51,437 nt of DNA from an uncultured Lachnospiraceae bacterium (GCA_944381405.1 CALWLA010000015.1:1-51437); one strand, 5' to 3'; counted from the stretch's first letter, positions 16,703-27,928 are shown. A program made the numbers and translations. Notes: generated by a model from the letters alone, not told the origin.

Positions 16703-17308
16703 ATGACGGAAAAGGAAAAGATGCTGGCGGAGCTTCCCTATGACGCCTGGAAGGACGGCCTTCCGGAGGAACGGGACGCCTGCCGGAAAAAACTGTATCG
16801 CCTGAATGTGACTACGGACTGGAGCGATTTTCCCGCTCAGCAGGAGCAGGTAAGGGCGCTTTTTGGCAGGACCGGAAAAAATCCGGTGGTGACGCCGCCC
16901 TTTTACTGTGATTACGGCTGCAATATCGAGGTGGGAGACAATTTCTACGCCAATTTCAACTGCACCATTACGGACGTTGCCAGGGTGCAGATCGGCGACA
17001 ACGTGATGCTGGGACCTAATGTGGCGGTCTGCACCGCGGGTCATCCGGTGCATCCGGAGACCCGGAACAGCGGGGTGGAATACGGCATCTCAATCTCCAT
17101 TGGGGACAACTGTTGGATCGGGGGAAATGTGTTCATCAATCCCGGCGTGCATATCGGGAAAAACGTGGTGATCGGCTCCGGCAGCGTGGTGACAAAGGAC
17201 ATCCCCGACAACGTGATCGCAGCCGGGGTGCCCTGCAGGGTGCTGCGGGAGATCACGGAAGAGGACAAGAAGTATTATTTCAAGAAGCGGGAGCTTCCGA
17301 AGGCCTGA
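16703..17308 (+). CDS. Maltose/galactoside O-acetyltransferase (LacA/Maa family)
   Basis: The 201-aa protein has the N-terminal Mac domain (AELPYDAWKDGLPEERDACRKKLYRLN) followed by left-handed beta-helix hexapeptide repeats (IEVGDNFYANFN, VQIGDNVMLGPNV, ISIGDNCWIGGNV, VHIGKNVVIGSGSVV). The catalytic histidine is in TAGHPVHPETR. It transfers acetyl from acetyl-CoA to a sugar hydroxyl. AGGAGA precedes ATG 16703. It may share a transcript with mgsA, 48 bases upstream, and the stop codon lies in a terminator stem. Confidence 0.92.
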   Translation: MTEKEKMLAELPYDAWKDGLPEERDACRKKLYRLNVTTDWSDFPAQQEQVRALFGRTGKNPVVTPPFYCDYGCNIEVGDNFYANFNCTITDVARVQIGDNVMLGPNVAVCTAGHPVHPETRNSGVEYGISISIGDNCWIGGNVFINPGVHIGKNVVIGSGSVVTKDIPDNVIAAGVPCRVLREITEEDKKYYFKKRELPKA

Positions 17309-17330
17309 ACCCTAGGCCTTCTTTTTGTTT
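17299..17330 (+). terminator. Terminator after the O-acetyltransferase
   Basis: GAAGGCCT (17299-17306) pairs with AGGCCTTC (17314-17321), then TTTTTGTTTT. The gene's TGA stop lies at the edge of the stem. Confidence 0.85.
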
Positions 17331-18505
17331 TAGAAAAGCGCCTTCAAAAGCCGGGTAAATACCAGAAAGCAGAAGAGCACCGCCAGCACCCCGAGCAGGC
17401 CTCCCGCATAGCCGATCATATGGATGGCTCCATTTGCCGCCACCAGGCCGCCGATCCAGGAACCGGCGCTGATGCCCAGGTTGTAAATGCCGGAGTAAAT
17501 GGCCGTTGCCACAGGCGCTGCCTTTCCCGGGGCCACATGGATGGTCTCTCCCTGCATGGTGACGTTGAAGGCTGTTACGGCAATGCCCCAGAAGGCGCAG
17601 AGGGGAAGCACCAGGAGCCCGTGCCTTGCGGCAGGGTCCAGGAGAAACAGGGCGGCGGTCATGGCCAGGGCGATGATGCGGATAAAGGCAATGGGCTTTT
17701 TTTCAAAGCAGCGGGCATAGAGAAAGCTGCCGAAAAGACCGCAGGCGCCGTAAAGGGTCAGGGTTTCCGTCACAAGGGTCTCTCCAAAACCGGCAGCCTG
17801 GGCCAGGAAGGGCTCGATATAGCTGTAGCAGATATAATAGGAGCTTACCAGCAGCAGCGTAAAGGCATAAAGGCTCAGGAGGTTCCTGTTTTTCAGAAGC
17901 TCCGGCAGCTCCCGAAGGGAAAAGCCTCCGGGGTTTGACAGCCGGGGGAAAACGAAAAACAGAAAGCCAAAGGCCAGGAAACCGGCGGCAGCCACGCAGG
18001 CAAAGGTCATGCGCCAGCCGAGATAAAGTCCGATGAGGCGGCCCAGGGGCATACCGGCGATCATGGCCACGGAGGTGCCGGTGGCGATCAGGCTCAGGGC
18101 CAGAGAATGAAATTCCTCGGACACCACCCGTACCGCCAGAGGAGAGGCGATGGACCAGAAGATGGCATGGGTACAGGCCACGCCGATGCGGGACAGCATC
18201 AGCATGCCAAAGCTCTGGGCTGTGGCGGAAAGGGTCTGGCAGAGGGCAAAGACCAGAAGGGTCCCCAGCAGAAGCCTCCGGAAATCCGCCCGGGAGGCCA
18301 GAAGCATCAGAGGCAGGGACATCAGCATGACGACGAGGGCGTAGACGGAGATCAGAAGTCCGGCAGAGGCCTCGGAGCGCTGAAAGGAGGCGGCAATGTC
18401 CGTCAGAAGCCCGATGGGCATAAATTCTGAGGTGTTGAAGATAAAGGCGGAAAAGGTCAGCCCCAGAAGCGGCAGCCATTCCTTATGATGCATGTGTTTT
18501 TCCAT
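17330..18505 (-). CDS. MFS efflux transporter, SotB-like
   Basis: The 391-aa protein has about 12 membrane helices. Its first helix, FSAFIFNTSEFMPIGLLTDIAASF, closely follows the start of E. coli SotB/YdeA, a sugar and arabinose efflux pump. The loop after helix 2 is ASRADFRRLLLG. It exports a small molecule by proton antiport; sugars or drugs are both possible. Start 18505 lies in a purine-rich leader with only a distant AAGGAAGG; an alternative ATG lies four codons in. It has its own promoter at 18563-18590, divergent from guaB. Confidence 0.85.
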   Translation of the reverse strand: MEKHMHHKEWLPLLGLTFSAFIFNTSEFMPIGLLTDIAASFQRSEASAGLLISVYALVVMLMSLPLMLLASRADFRRLLLGTLLVFALCQTLSATAQSFGMLMLSRIGVACTHAIFWSIASPLAVRVVSEEFHSLALSLIATGTSVAMIAGMPLGRLIGLYLGWRMTFACVAAAGFLAFGFLFFVFPRLSNPGGFSLRELPELLKNRNLLSLYAFTLLLVSSYYICYSYIEPFLAQAAGFGETLVTETLTLYGACGLFGSFLYARCFEKKPIAFIRIIALAMTAALFLLDPAARHGLLVLPLCAFWGIAVTAFNVTMQGETIHVAPGKAAPVATAIYSGIYNLGISAGSWIGGLVAANGAIHMIGYAGGLLGVLAVLFCFLVFTRLLKALF

Positions 18506-18507
18506 AA

Positions 18508-20193
<1,686 letters not shown>

Positions 20194-20218
20194 TGTGAAA
20201 GATATAAAAGAAAAGTTC

Positions 20219-20246
20219 AGGCGGCGCTTTACGCGCCGCCTTTTTT
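20219..20246 (+). terminator. Terminator of guaB
   Basis: AGGCGGCGC (20219-20227) pairs perfectly with GCGCCGCCT (20233-20241), then a T run. Confidence 0.95.
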
Positions 20247-20300
20247 GCGCTACAATATCAATATAGAAAATAAAGCAAATGCTTTGGAAAGAAGGGCGCT

Positions 20301-21347
20301 ATGACAAAAAAATATAGTGAATACACAGAATACATGGTGGAACAGGCGAAAAAACTCCTGTCCATCAACAGCCCGTCAGGCTATGGCCGGGAGGTCATGG
20401 AGTATCTTCTGGCAGAGCTTGAGGGCCTTGGCGTGAAGGCCAGAAAGACCGTAAAGGGCGGCGTCCTGGCGGAGCTTCCGGGAGGAGATCCGGAAAACGC
20501 CCTGCTGTTGGAGGCCCACTGCGATACCCTGGGGGCCATGGTGCATCTGGTAAAGGAAAACGGCCGTTTGAAAATGACCAATATCGGCGGCATGCAGCCC
20601 AACAACGCAGAGGCGGAAAATGTGACGGTGATCACCAGAAACGGAAGCTGCTACGAGGGTACCTGCCAGCTGGTAAACGCTTCCGTCCATGTGAACGGCG
20701 AATACGGCACCACGAGCCGCAGCTGGGATACCATCGAGGTGGTGCTGGACGAGGACGTTCGTTCCAAAGAGGATGTGCTGAAGCTGGGCATCAAGGCGGG
20801 AGACTACGTCTGCTTTGATCCCAGGACCAGAGTCACGGAGAAAGGCTACATCAAGAGCCGCTTCCTGGACGACAAGCTGTCCGCAGCGATCCTGCTGGGC
20901 TATGCGAAATATGTGATGGACAATCATGTGGAGCTCGACAGAAGGGTCTACATGCACTTTACGATCTTTGAGGAAGTGGGACACGGCGGTTCCTCTCCCT
21001 GCCCCGCAGGGGTGACGGAGGCCTGGTCCGTGGACATGGGCTGCGTAGGCGAGGGCCTGAGTTGCACGGAGCATGAAGTATCCATCGCCGCAAAGGACAG
21101 AGGCGGCCCATACAATTATGAGGTGGTAAGCCGTCTGATCGAGCTGGCAGAAAAACACGGCATCGGCTATGCGGTGGATATCTATCCCTTCTATGGTTCG
21201 GATGTGGAGGCGACCCTCACCGCAGGCAACGACGTGCGCCACGGCCTCATCGGCCCCGGCGTCTATGCCTCCCATGGATATGAGCGTAGCCACAAGGATG
21301 CGGTGGAAAACACCTTCAACCTCATCAGGGTTTATCTGGAAGACTGA
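20301..21347 (+). CDS. M42 family metallopeptidase
   Basis: The 348-aa protein has the M42 aminopeptidase layout: SINSPSGYGREVMEYL near the start, metal ligands in EAHCDTLGAM, FLDDKLSAA and FEEVGHGG, an acidic VDMG, and a late GVYASHGYERSH histidine. These enzymes are cytosolic, often oligomeric, di-metal aminopeptidases. GAAGGGCG precedes ATG 20301. The gene is monocistronic. A TACAAT at about 20251 could be its -10, but no good -35 is visible because the guaB terminator lies there. Confidence 0.9.
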   Translation: MTKKYSEYTEYMVEQAKKLLSINSPSGYGREVMEYLLAELEGLGVKARKTVKGGVLAELPGGDPENALLLEAHCDTLGAMVHLVKENGRLKMTNIGGMQPNNAEAENVTVITRNGSCYEGTCQLVNASVHVNGEYGTTSRSWDTIEVVLDEDVRSKEDVLKLGIKAGDYVCFDPRTRVTEKGYIKSRFLDDKLSAAILLGYAKYVMDNHVELDRRVYMHFTIFEEVGHGGSSPCPAGVTEAWSVDMGCVGEGLSCTEHEVSIAAKDRGGPYNYEVVSRLIELAEKHGIGYAVDIYPFYGSDVEATLTAGNDVRHGLIGPGVYASHGYERSHKDAVENTFNLIRVYLED

Positions 21348-21410
21348 TTCCGGTGGATCATGCCCCGGCGGCGGAAGGATCAGCGCCGGGAGGGCCGGGC
21401 GGCCGGCGGA

Positions 21411-22133
21411 TCAGATTCCGGCCAGCTGCCGGATGACATACCCGGCGATCATAAGTCCCGCAGCGCCGGGCACAAAGGAAATGGATGCAGGCACAGAGCC
21501 TCCGGTCTTGACCGGGGGCTCTTTTGAATAGCAGACGGTAAGCCCCGGGATCCCCCGCTGCTTAAGCTCCCGCCGCAGGACCCGGCAGAGGGGGCAGACA
21601 GAGGTGTCCCGGATATCCGCGATCTCAAAACGGGAGGGATCCAGCTTGTTTCCGGTGCCGCAGCAAGAGATCAGCGGGATGGAGCGGGCGGCACAGGCCT
21701 CCGCCAGCGCCAGCTTGGCGGACACCGTGTCCACGGCGTCCACAACATAATCCAGAGGGGCCTCCCGGCTCAGGCTGTCCAGGAGGGGAGAAAGATTGTC
21801 CGGAAGGACAAAGAGGTCCCAGGTCCCGACGATAGCCTCTGGATTGATATCCAGACAGCGGCTTCTGGCAGCCTCTGTCTTTTTTTGTCCCGCCGTGGAG
21901 GCCAGGGCATAAAGCTGCCGGTTCCGGTTGCTTATGGAGACCCTGTCGGAATCGATGAGGCTCAGCCTGCCGATTCCGCCGCGGCAGAGGGCTTCCGTCA
22001 CATAGGAGCCGACGCCCCCCAGGCCGAAGACCGCCACATGGGCGGCGGACAGACGGGCCAGGGCTTCCCTTCCGATGAGCTGCTCCTCCCTCGAAAAGAT
22101 CGTTTCGGTTGTTTTCTGTTCAGACAGTTCCAT
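21411..22133 (-). CDS. tcdA: tRNA threonylcarbamoyladenosine dehydratase
   Basis: The 240-aa ThiF/E1-like enzyme has the nucleotide motif VFGLGGVGSYVTEALCRGG, then DSDRVSISNRNRQ, DAVDTVSAKLAL, the SCCGTGNKLDP segment, and SVCPLCRVLRRELKQRGI. TcdA (CsdL/YgdL) uses ATP to cyclise t6A37 to ct6A37 in tRNAs. AAGGAGG precedes the ATG at 22133. It runs opposite to nadE and stands alone. Confidence 0.92.
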   Translation of the reverse strand: MELSEQKTTETIFSREEQLIGREALARLSAAHVAVFGLGGVGSYVTEALCRGGIGRLSLIDSDRVSISNRNRQLYALASTAGQKKTEAARSRCLDINPEAIVGTWDLFVLPDNLSPLLDSLSREAPLDYVVDAVDTVSAKLALAEACAARSIPLISCCGTGNKLDPSRFEIADIRDTSVCPLCRVLRRELKQRGIPGLTVCYSKEPPVKTGGSVPASISFVPGAAGLMIAGYVIRQLAGI

Positions 22134-22244
22134 GCCGGAGCCTCCTTTATCCCAGCCGGAGCCTGCCGGTTTTACGGACCGGTTTTCTTATGGCTTTCCG
22201 CTGCGTTTCTTGCTGCCGTTATTCTAGCATAAGGGCGGGAAATA

Positions 22245-22253
22245 TGGTATACT
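22245..22253 (+). promoter_or_regulatory. Extended -10 promoter of nadE
   Basis: TGGTATACT, a TGn-extended -10, lies 36 bases before the nadE ATG. No consensus -35 is present, which extended -10 promoters tolerate. Confidence 0.5.
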
Positions 22254-22288
22254 TAACTCCAAATTGGAATCATTTAGGAGAAACGCAC

Positions 22289-24268
22289 ATGGGTGACGGA
22301 TATGTGAGAGTGGCGGCTGCAACGCCGAAGCTGCGGGTGGCCGATACGGAATACAATCGAAAGGAAATGCTCAGTCTGATGCAGGAGGCAGCCGGGGAGG
22401 GGGTCAAGCTCCTTGTTTTCCCAGAGCTTTCCATCTGCGGCTATACCTGCGGAGATCTGTTTTTCCAGGACCGGTTGATCGAGGCCGCAAAAAAGGCACT
22501 TTTTTCTCTGGTCCGGGCCTCCGCCGGTATGGATATGCTGGTATTTGCGGGCCTGCCTTGGGGCTTTGAAGGAAAGCTCTACAATGCGGCCTGCGCCTTT
22601 TTTGAAGGGAAGATGCTGGCGGTGATTCCCAAAAGCTATCTGCCCAATTACAACGAATTTTACGAGGAGCGGTATTTTACCGGAGGCGCTGGGGAAACGG
22701 AATACATCCCGGACGAGATGGATGAAACGGGCCACAGGACCATTCCCTTCGGTACGGATGTGATCCTCTGCTGCGAGAACATTCCGGAGCTGCGGGTGGC
22801 CTGCGAGATCTGCGAGGACGCCTGGGTGCCCTATGCGCCCTCCAACCGCCATGCGGTGGCGGGGGCCAATGTGATCGTCAACCTCTCCGCCTCCGACGCG
22901 GTGGCCGGAAAGCGGGAATTCCGCCGCCAGCTCATAAAGGCCCAGTCCTCCAGACTGCTGTGCGCCTATATCTACGCCGGAGCCGGTGCGGGAGAGTCCA
23001 CCACGGATCTGGTGTTCTGCGGCCACAACATGATCGCGGAGGCAGGGGAGCTCTTGTGCGAACGTCTGTCCCTGACGGAGGGAGAGGGACTTTGCATGAC
23101 GGAGATCGACCTGCTGCGGCTTTCCTACGAGCGGCGGAAGACCAATACCTTTGAAAACAGAAAGGCCATGCACAGCGACAGCGGAACCTACGGCTTCGGC
23201 ACCGGCGAGCACGCAAAGGCCTGGTTTTCCATAAGGGAGGAGGAACGGCCCCTGCTGCGGAAGATCGACGCCTCCCCCTTCCTGCCTAAAGGCCCTCATC
23301 GGGAAGAGACCCTGGGGGAGATCCTTTCGGTGCAGGCTGCGGGCCTTGCAAAACGCATGTCCCATATCGGGGCAAAGCACGCGGTACTGGGACTTTCCGG
23401 CGGCCTGGATTCCACCCTGGCGCTTCTGGTAGCGGTGGAAGCCTTCCGCAGGATGGAGCTTCCGGCAGAAAATATCCTCTGCGTCACCATGCCCGCCTTC
23501 GGCACCACGGACAGGACCTATGAAAACGCCTGCCTTCTGGCCAAGGAAGCGGGAGCCTCTCTCCGGGAGATCAATATCCGGGAGGCGGTGCTGAAGCATT
23601 TTGCGGATATCGGCCATGACCCGGAAAACCATAACGCCGTCTACGAAAACGCCCAGGCCAGGGAACGGACCCAGATCCTGATGGATATTGCCAACGGCGT
23701 GAACGGGGTGCTGGTAGGCACCGGGGATATGTCCGAGCTGGCCCTGGGCTGGTGTACCTATAACGGAGATCACATGTCCATGTACGGGGTAAACGCCGGG
23801 GTGCCCAAGACCCTGGTGCGGCAGCTGGTGCGGTTCTACGCGGAAAGGAAGGCCACAGGCGGCCTTGCCGCCGTGCTGCTGGACGTGCTGGACACCCCCG
23901 TGTCTCCGGAGCTTCTGCCTCCGGACAAGGAAGGGCAGATCGCCCAGAAAACAGAGGATCTGGTGGGACCCTATGAGCTGCAGGATTTCTTCCTGTACCA
24001 GTTCTTATGCCGGGGCTTCCCGCCGGAGCGGATCCTGCGGATGGCAGGGGAGGCCTTCCAGGGCCAGTACGATGGGACGGAGATCCGGAAATGGCTGAAG
24101 GTCTTTTACCGGCGGTTCTTTTCCCAGCAATTCAAGCGCAGCTGTTCCGTAGACGGTCCCAAGGTGACGGAAGCGGATCTCAGCCCAAGAGGAAGCCTGC
24201 GGATGCCCTCGGACGCGGCGGCGGAGGCCTGGCTTTCCCAGCTTTCAGAAAAGGAGGACGAGGCATAG
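22289..24268 (+). CDS. nadE: Glutamine-dependent NAD+ synthetase
   Basis: The 659-aa enzyme fuses an N-terminal nitrilase-type glutaminase to a C-terminal NAD synthetase. The glutaminase triad is Glu in VFPELSICGYTCGDLF, Lys in IPKSYLPNYNEFYE and Cys in ACEICEDAW. The synthetase P-loop is SGGLDSTLAL (from about residue 370), with a late GTGDMSELALGWCTYNGDH. Ammonia from glutamine is channelled to amidate NaAD with ATP. AGGAG lies 8 bases before ATG 22289; the open frame upstream crosses the promoter. The SpoU gene begins 3 bases after the stop, so they form an operon. Confidence 0.97.
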   Translation: MGDGYVRVAAATPKLRVADTEYNRKEMLSLMQEAAGEGVKLLVFPELSICGYTCGDLFFQDRLIEAAKKALFSLVRASAGMDMLVFAGLPWGFEGKLYNAACAFFEGKMLAVIPKSYLPNYNEFYEERYFTGGAGETEYIPDEMDETGHRTIPFGTDVILCCENIPELRVACEICEDAWVPYAPSNRHAVAGANVIVNLSASDAVAGKREFRRQLIKAQSSRLLCAYIYAGAGAGESTTDLVFCGHNMIAEAGELLCERLSLTEGEGLCMTEIDLLRLSYERRKTNTFENRKAMHSDSGTYGFGTGEHAKAWFSIREEERPLLRKIDASPFLPKGPHREETLGEILSVQAAGLAKRMSHIGAKHAVLGLSGGLDSTLALLVAVEAFRRMELPAENILCVTMPAFGTTDRTYENACLLAKEAGASLREINIREAVLKHFADIGHDPENHNAVYENAQARERTQILMDIANGVNGVLVGTGDMSELALGWCTYNGDHMSMYGVNAGVPKTLVRQLVRFYAERKATGGLAAVLLDVLDTPVSPELLPPDKEGQIAQKTEDLVGPYELQDFFLYQFLCRGFPPERILRMAGEAFQGQYDGTEIRKWLKVFYRRFFSQQFKRSCSVDGPKVTEADLSPRGSLRMPSDAAAEAWLSQLSEKEDEA

Positions 24269-24271
24269 CCC

Positions 24272-25114
24272 ATGGCAGAGGGGAGAAAGAAAAAATTCAT
24301 CAAGGAGCTTCTGCAGAAGCCAAAGACCCGGCGGGAGTCCGGGCTCTATGTGGTGGACGGAGCGAAAATGTGCGGGGAGCTGCCGCCGGAGGAGGCGGAA
24401 GAGGTTTTCGCGACCGGCGAGTTTCTGTCCTCCAGATACGCGGCATCCTGCGAAGGGCTGCTGCGCGCCTGCGGCTACGAACTGGTGACGGAGCAGGAAA
24501 TGAAGCAGATGTCCGACACGGTGACGCCCCAGGGGATCCTGGCGGTGGCCCGGCAGAAACGGGTGAAGGGCCTGGGGGCGCTTCTGGAGGGAAGCGGAAA
24601 AACGCCGCTTCTGGTGATTCTGGAGACCCTGCAGGATCCGGGAAACCTGGGGACCATCCTTCGGGCGGCAGAGGCGGCGGGAGCCACCGGCATCCTGATG
24701 AACCGCAGCTGCGCGGATATTTATTCGCCGAAGGTGGTGCGCTCCACCATGGGCGCTCTGTTCCGGGTCCCTTTCCTCTATGTGGAGGACCTGCAGGAGG
24801 CGGTGCGGCGGCTTAAGGCAGGAGAGGTGCTGCCCGAGGGCAGAGCCATGCAGGTATACGCCGCCCATCTGCAGGGGGCTGTGGATTATACGGCGGTCTC
24901 CTATCGGGAGCCCTGTGCCGTGATGATCGGAAACGAGGCCCATGGCCTTTCCCCGGAGCTTACGGCCCTTGCCAGCGGCGCCATCAGGATCCCCATGGAG
25001 GGCCGGGTGGAATCCCTCAATGCCGCCATGGCCGCCACGGTGATCCTGTTTGAAGCGAGCCGGCAGCGAAGGCTGGCAGCGGAAACAGCCGCCGGGAACT
25101 GCCGGATCAGATAA
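24272..25114 (+). CDS. SpoU/TrmH-family RNA 2'-O-methyltransferase
   Basis: The 280-aa protein has an N-terminal substrate-binding domain (about 1-105) and the SPOUT knot domain with its three motifs: LQDPGNLGTILRAAEAAG, IGNEAHGLS and IPMEGRVESLNAAMAATVILFEA. It is a SAM-dependent 2'-O-ribose methyltransferase, most like the RlmB/TsnR group acting on 23S rRNA. The exact target nucleotide is not visible. GAGG lies 8 bases before the ATG, inside the nadE tail. Confidence 0.9.
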   Translation: MAEGRKKKFIKELLQKPKTRRESGLYVVDGAKMCGELPPEEAEEVFATGEFLSSRYAASCEGLLRACGYELVTEQEMKQMSDTVTPQGILAVARQKRVKGLGALLEGSGKTPLLVILETLQDPGNLGTILRAAEAAGATGILMNRSCADIYSPKVVRSTMGALFRVPFLYVEDLQEAVRRLKAGEVLPEGRAMQVYAAHLQGAVDYTAVSYREPCAVMIGNEAHGLSPELTALASGAIRIPMEGRVESLNAAMAATVILFEASRQRRLAAETAAGNCRIR

Positions 25115-25162
25115 CTCCCTGAAAGAACGGATATGACTATATAAGAGTAGGAGGAATGGAAA

Positions 25163-26206
25163 ATGCTATTTATCATCATACTGATCATCCTGCTGGTGCT
25201 GCTTCTGGTGGCCTGCATCCGGGTGGTCCCCCAGGCAAACGCCTATGTGGTGGAGCGTCTTGGAACCTATCTTTGCACCTATGAAACAGGGCTGCATTTC
25301 CTGCTGCCCTTCCTGGACAGGGTGGCCAAAAAGGTCAGCCTGAAGGAGCAGGTGGCGGATTTCCCGCCTCAGCCTGTGATCACAAAGGATAACGTGACCA
25401 TGCGCATCGATTCGGTGGTGTTTTTCGTGATCACGGATCCCAAGCTCTATGCTTACGGAATCGTCAATCCCATTGCCGCCATCGAAAACCTGACCGCCAC
25501 CACCCTGAGAAACATCATCGGCGATCTGGATCTGGATCAGACACTGACCTCCAGGGAGATCATCAATAGCAGGATGCGGGAGGTGCTGGACAAGGCCACG
25601 GATCCCTGGGGCATCAAGGTGACCCGGGTGGAGCTCAAAAACATCATTCCTCCCCAGGCGATCCAGGAAGCCATGGAAAAACAGATGAAGGCGGAACGGG
25701 AACGGAGAGAAAGCATCCTCCGGGCAGAGGGAGAGAAAAAATCCACCATTCTCGTGGCAGAGGGTAAAAAGGAAGCGGCGATCCTGGACGCAGAGGCGGA
25801 CAAACAGACGGCGATCCTCCATGCCCAGGCGGAGCGCCAGCGCAAGATCGAGGAGGCGGAGGGCCAGGCCCAGGCCATCCGGCTGGTACAGCAGGCCCAT
25901 GCGGATGGTATCCGTATGATCCGGGAGGCAGGCGCCGACGAGGCTGTACTGCGGATCAAGAGCCTGGAGGCCTTTGCAAAGGCGGCGGATGGCAGAGCCA
26001 CCAAGATCATCGTGCCTAGCGATATCGCAGGGCTTGCGGGTCTCGCCCAGTCCTTGGCGGAGACCGTTTCCGGCCAGTATGGTTCCCGGGCAGAGGACAG
26101 TTCCCAGACAACGGGCGGTTTCCGGGCCGGGGAAGCGTCCCGTGAGGGCGGCGATTTCCGGGCTTGCAGCGCTCCGGAAGCGGGAAGAGCGAAGGAAGGA
26201 ATCTGA
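25163..26206 (+). CDS. SPFH/band 7 (stomatin/QmcA-like) membrane protein
   Basis: The 347-aa protein has an N-terminal membrane helix (about 1-18), a band 7 domain (about 20-185) with VPQANAYVVERLGTY and LRNIIGDLDLDQTLTSREIIN, then an Ala/Glu/Lys-rich coiled coil (about 170-255). It ends in a variable Gly/Ser/Ala tail. Such proteins oligomerise into membrane microdomain scaffolds and often regulate proteases. No NfeD-like partner gene is adjacent, though a small membrane protein follows 11 bases later. AGGAGGA precedes ATG 25163. Confidence 0.92.
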   Translation: MLFIIILIILLVLLLVACIRVVPQANAYVVERLGTYLCTYETGLHFLLPFLDRVAKKVSLKEQVADFPPQPVITKDNVTMRIDSVVFFVITDPKLYAYGIVNPIAAIENLTATTLRNIIGDLDLDQTLTSREIINSRMREVLDKATDPWGIKVTRVELKNIIPPQAIQEAMEKQMKAERERRESILRAEGEKKSTILVAEGKKEAAILDAEADKQTAILHAQAERQRKIEEAEGQAQAIRLVQQAHADGIRMIREAGADEAVLRIKSLEAFAKAADGRATKIIVPSDIAGLAGLAQSLAETVSGQYGSRAEDSSQTTGGFRAGEASREGGDFRACSAPEAGRAKEGI

Positions 26207-26217
26207 GAGGAAACGAC

Positions 26218-26526
26218 ATGGTAGTAAAAAGCAATTATTCGCCCCGCAAATACGGCGCTTTTCTGGACTGGCTCCATATTCTCATGGGAATCGCCATCGT
26301 GATCATGGCGATCTTCGCCTTTACCAATCCGAATGAAAACATGGTGCTGTTTCCCATGATCTTTTTCCTGGCGGCGGTGCTAAACCTTCTGACAGGATGG
26401 GCTTATCTGAAGCTGTATCCCCGCATGAAGAAAAAACGGGCCAGCGGCGCGGCTTATCTGGCGGCAGGAGCTTTGATCCTGATCCTCGGCGTCGTAAGCG
26501 CCATCAGCATCTGGGGCGGGCTTTAA
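26218..26526 (+). CDS. Small three-span membrane protein, function unknown
   Basis: The 102-aa protein has hydrophobic segments at about 16-35, 43-62 and 77-98, after a basic N-terminus (MVVKSNYSPRKYG). GAGAGG precedes ATG 26218; the longer open frame overlaps the SPFH gene. It follows the SPFH gene by 11 bases and may be its membrane partner, by position only. Confidence 0.7.
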   Translation: MVVKSNYSPRKYGAFLDWLHILMGIAIVIMAIFAFTNPNENMVLFPMIFFLAAVLNLLTGWAYLKLYPRMKKKRASGAAYLAAGALILILGVVSAISIWGGL

Positions 26527-26580
26527 GGCGCGGGCCCCAAGGCGGCTTTGGCGGGATGGCGTCCTGGAGGCCAAAAAAAC

Positions 26581-26609
26581 TTGCCAAGAAAAAAAGTGTG
26601 GTGTATACT
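26581..26609 (+). promoter_or_regulatory. Promoter of rpoD
   Basis: TTGCCA, 17 bases, TATACT. It is a sigma-A-type promoter, so rpoD is likely self-transcribed. Confidence 0.75.
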
Positions 26610-26685
26610 TAGCCCATAGTGGGTGATTTTGCCCATTTTTTCTGACATGGACAGCGGTCAGGCTGTACAGAGAAAGGCGGTAAAT

Positions 26686-27864
26686 TTGAAACAGGATAAT
26701 TTTTTGCAGAAAATCGAAAAGCTGACGGAAGACGCCAAGAAAAACAAAAACAGCATCACCTATGAGGCCATCAACAACGCCTTCAAGGACGAGGAGTTGT
26801 CTCCGGAGCAGATGGAGACCATCTACAGCTATCTGGAGGAAAAGGGCGTGGACGTGGTCAACGAGGAGCTTTCCGATGAAGATATTCCGGAGCCCTCAGA
26901 GGCGACCCTGGAAAAGGGAGATTCCTTTGACAATCTGCTCATTGACGATATCGACGATGATTTCAGCGACGAGTTCTCCGAAAAGGATATCGAGGAGGAG
27001 ATCGACCTGGATGCAGTGGACCTTCTGGAGGGTATCGGCACCGACGATCCGGTGCGGATGTACCTCAAGGAGATTGGCACAGTGCCTCTGCTTTCCGCAG
27101 AGGAGGAGTTGGAGCTTGCCAAGCGGAAATCCGCAGGAGACAACGCCGCAAAGGAGCGTCTCATCGAGGCAAACCTGCGGCTTGTGGTGAGCATCGCAAA
27201 GCGCTACACCGGCCGGGGCATGAGCTTTCTGGATCTGGTGCAGGAGGGCAATCTGGGCCTCATCAAGGGCGTGGAGAAATTCGACTACGAAAAGGGCTAC
27301 AAGCTTTCCACCTACGCCACCTGGTGGATCCGCCAGTCCGTTACCAGAGCGCTGGCAGACCAGGCCAGGACCATCCGGGTACCGGTGCATATGGTGGAGA
27401 CCATCAACAAGATGTCCAAGATGCAGAGAAAGCTGACCCTGGAGCTTGGCTACGAGCCCAGCATCCCGGAGCTGGCAAAGGCTCTGGACATGTCCGAGGA
27501 AAAGGTGATGGAGATCATGCAGATCGCCAGAGAGCCTGCTTCCCTGGAGACCCCCATCGGCGAGGAGGACGACTCCAACCTGGGCGATTTCGTGGCGGAC
27601 TCCAATGTGGTGACCCCGGAGCAGAACGTGGAATCCGTGATGCTCAGGGAGCATATCGACACCCTGCTGGCAGACCTTAAGGAAAGGGAGCGCCAGGTGA
27701 TCGTGCTCCGCTTTGGCCTGGAGGACGGCCATCCCCGTACCCTGGAAGAGGTGGGCAAGGAATTCAACGTCACCAGAGAGCGTATCCGTCAGATCGAGGC
27801 AAAGGCCCTCAGAAAGCTGCGGAATCCGGTCCGCTCCAAGCGCATCCGGGATTTCCTGCAGTAA
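26686..27864 (+). CDS. rpoD: RNA polymerase primary sigma factor (sigma-70/sigma-A)
   Basis: The 392-aa sigma factor has an N-terminal region 1.1-like segment, an acidic linker (about 60-115), region 1.2 ([21 protein letters not shown]), region 2 ([42 protein letters not shown]), region 3 and region 4 with the HTH ([27 protein letters not shown]). I chose TTG 26686 because AAAGGCGG lies 5 bases upstream, and it matches the usual start K-Q-x-x-F-L-Q-K. ATG 26647 is in frame but has no ribosome binding site. The usual clostridial neighbour dnaG is absent. Confidence 0.95.
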   Translation: MKQDNFLQKIEKLTEDAKKNKNSITYEAINNAFKDEELSPEQMETIYSYLEEKGVDVVNEELSDEDIPEPSEATLEKGDSFDNLLIDDIDDDFSDEFSEKDIEEEIDLDAVDLLEGIGTDDPVRMYLKEIGTVPLLSAEEELELAKRKSAGDNAAKERLIEANLRLVVSIAKRYTGRGMSFLDLVQEGNLGLIKGVEKFDYEKGYKLSTYATWWIRQSVTRALADQARTIRVPVHMVETINKMSKMQRKLTLELGYEPSIPELAKALDMSEEKVMEIMQIAREPASLETPIGEEDDSNLGDFVADSNVVTPEQNVESVMLREHIDTLLADLKERERQVIVLRFGLEDGHPRTLEEVGKEFNVTRERIRQIEAKALRKLRNPVRSKRIRDFLQ

Positions 27865-27874
27865 GAGCGGAAGC

Positions 27875-27928
27875 ATGAACAAAAGAAATCAGTTGGATCA
27901 TGAACAAAAGAAATTAGCTGGATCATGA
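27875..27928 (+). CDS. Possible 17-codon ORF made by duplication of the queH start
   Basis: Starting 10 bases after rpoD, this ORF opens with the same MNKRN as queH, reads through the second repeat copy in another frame and ends at a TGA that overlaps the queH ATG (ATGA at 27925-27928). AGAGCGGAAG gives it a moderate ribosome binding site, while queH itself has none. It may serve to couple ribosomes into queH. Confidence 0.45.
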   Translation: MNKRNQLDHEQKKLAGS

